DNA from: Tropicimonas sp. IMCC6043
GTDB lineage: Bacteria > Pseudomonadota > Alphaproteobacteria > Rhodobacterales > Rhodobacteraceae
Assembly (NCBI RefSeq): GCF_004146235.1
Contig: NZ_SELO01000023.1
Coordinates: 1-64,000, forward strand
Length of the DNA stretch: 64,000 nucleotides
Reading direction: 5' to 3'
The notes beneath the pieces were generated by a model, which was not told the DNA's origin, did not search any database, and was given only the letters and a program-made list of their open reading frames with translations. This document shows positions 63,329 through 64,000 of the stretch, in pieces (the stretch's first letter is position 1; each line of letters opens with the position of its first letter). Both the position numbers and the translations under genes were made by a program.

Positions 63329-63566
63329 TTAGGTGTTCAGTCCCGGCATCTGGTGGATTGGATCGGCGACGAATCTGTCCGGCTCTGACGTCCAGACTTT
63401 GCAAATGTATTCGTAGGGCGTGAGGCCGCTGAGCGTCTTGAGACGACGGGCGAAGTCGCAAGCCGCCATGAAGTCGGCGAGGTGGCCGCGGAGCTGGCCA
63501 TGGTTGTCGCAGTTGAAACGTTTAACGGCGGCGTCTTAGATCGACCTGACCGTTCGTCGGGAAAAC
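63329..63566 (-). mobile_element. IS481-family transposase C-terminal remnant
   Basis: The minus strand reads HLADFMAACDFARRLKTLSG then LTPYEYICKVWTSEPDRF and HQMPGLNT before TAA (63331-63329). This is the C-terminus of IS481/IS3-type integrase-fold transposases. Upstream in the same frame DAAVKRF follows a TAA that replaces the usual Lys codon (RSI-stop-DAAVKRF), so the gene is inactivated as well as truncated. It lies about 200 bp from the tRNA. Confidence 0.75.
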
Positions 63567-63767
63567 GGTTCGCCGGACCGTTTTCTGACCCTCCTCACTC
63601 TACGGATGATTGGGTTTGGTGAACCGGTATTATTTCCTGTTGGTTTCGCAGGTCGGCGTTAGTTGGGTGCGAATTCAATTGACACCCACATGGCACCCAG
63701 CCCTAGACAAAGAGTCTCAACGCTATGTGGAGAAACGCCCTACATAATTATTTTTGTTGGGTAATAA
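63567..63767. other. Unassigned interval between IS remnant and tRNA-Phe
   Basis: About 200 bp at the 3' side of the tRNA, where integrative elements usually insert. No integrase fragment or repeat of the tRNA 3' end could be identified elsewhere in the window. Confidence 0.4.
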
Positions 63768-63842
63768 TGGTGCCCGGGGGCGGAATCGAACCACCGACAC
63801 GAGGATTTTCAATCCACTGCTCTACCCCTGAGCTACCCGGGC
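63768..63842 (-). tRNA. tRNA-Phe (anticodon GAA)
   Basis: On the minus strand the 75-nt molecule has acceptor stem GCCCGGG/CCCGGGC, D arm with GCTCAGGGGTAGAGC, anticodon loop TTGAAAA (GAA, reading Phe codons) on the stem GGATT/AATCC, T arm GGTGG-TTCGATT-CCGCC, discriminator A and an encoded CCA (63770-63768). All four arms fold. Confidence 0.95.
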
Positions 63843-63919
63843 TTGGGAGCGCATCTGCGCTGGGTTCGTGCCTTCTAGACGCAGCGCAGGGCCAAGTCCA
63901 GAGGGGCCGAACAAAAAAG

Positions 63920-64000
63920 TCACGCCGGATCGGACCCTCTGTCCTGGTCCGATATCCGATCGTTTTCAGGGGTTTCGTCGGTCTGGATCGCGTAGCTGCC
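63920..64000 (-). CDS. Possible 3' end of a gene running off the window
   Basis: On the minus strand an open frame enters from the window edge and ends at TGA (63922-63920). It encodes 26 acidic residues ending SDQDRGSDPA. A CTTTTTTG run directly follows the stop. The piece is too short to identify, and it could be non-coding; it would lie upstream of the tRNA on the same strand. Confidence 0.3.
   Translation of the reverse strand, partial: GSYAIQTDETPENDRISDQDRGSDPA

Noticed and set aside
63640-63767. Integrase gene or att site beside tRNA-Phe
   Set aside because: No recombinase motif could be read on either strand and no second copy of the tRNA 3' end was found in the window.

Overview
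The window looks like alphaproteobacterial DNA, most likely from a Rhodobacterales (Roseobacter-type) bacterium. The reasons are the high GC coding bias, the many ABC, TRAP and Tct uptake systems, an assimilatory nitrate cluster headed by nasT-nasS, and a tRNA-Phe of the type usual in that group. This is inference from gene content; no phylogenetic marker other than the tRNA is present. Almost all of the 64 kb is catabolic and transport genes arranged as regulator-transporter-enzyme modules.

Layout. (1) 55-485: decayed DNA, the C-terminal part of a short-chain dehydrogenase abutting the tail of an IS5-type transposase. (2) 490-13505: myo-inositol module. iolD-iolC-iolB-iolJ-iolG run leftward. 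Two Gfo/Idh/MocA dehydrogenases and an IolE-like protein run rightward, followed by a LacI regulator and a sugar-type ABC transporter. Identical 18-bp palindromes sit in both control regions and tie the module into one regulon. (3) 13566-13880: IS6-type transposase remnant. (4) 14110-21919: a MalFGK-type sugar importer with a divergently transcribed ATPase, a GntR regulator, an esterase-like hydrolase, a sugar 3-epimerase-like protein and a dehydrogenase. (5) 22145-28586: LysR regulator, PotDABC-type polyamine importer and a gamma-aminobutyraldehyde-type dehydrogenase. (6) 29026-41723: nitrate assimilation, nasT-nasS, then a leader RNA with two hexaloop hairpins and an intrinsic terminator, then nrtA, nrtB, a fused double ATPase, a three-repeat GAF protein, nirB, nirD and nasA. 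(7) 42145-51311: an M20 amidohydrolase, a TenA-like protein lacking the usual cysteine, a BtpA-family protein, a PfkB kinase, a glutamine-amidotransferase-like protein, a phosphotriesterase-family protein and a ribose-type ABC transporter with its LacI regulator. The substrate of this set is not evident and it is the least explained part of the window. (8) 51372-52222: gene-poor, with a frameshifted relic of a type I restriction methyltransferase (HsdM). (9) 52223-58624: a DapA-family aldolase/dehydratase, an oligogalacturonate-lyase-like propeller, a TRAP-TAXI importer and a LacI regulator that appears to act through TTGGGAACGTTCCCAA-type sites. (10) 58799-63134: a small XRE protein, then a TetR regulator divergent from a tctCBA tricarboxylate-type transporter. 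(11) 63329-64000: IS481-type transposase remnant, tRNA-Phe(GAA) and a possible gene end at the window edge.

The modules work in the same way. A local regulator (three LacI, one GntR, one LysR, one TetR, or NasS/NasT) controls an uptake system through a site visible in the adjacent intergenic region, and downstream enzymes process the substrate. Several binding-protein genes are followed by strong hairpins before the permease or ATPase gene, a common way to keep the binding protein in excess. Transposase and restriction-gene relics lie between modules and next to the tRNA, consistent with an assembled, once mobile accessory region. No integrase, phage or CRISPR array is visible.
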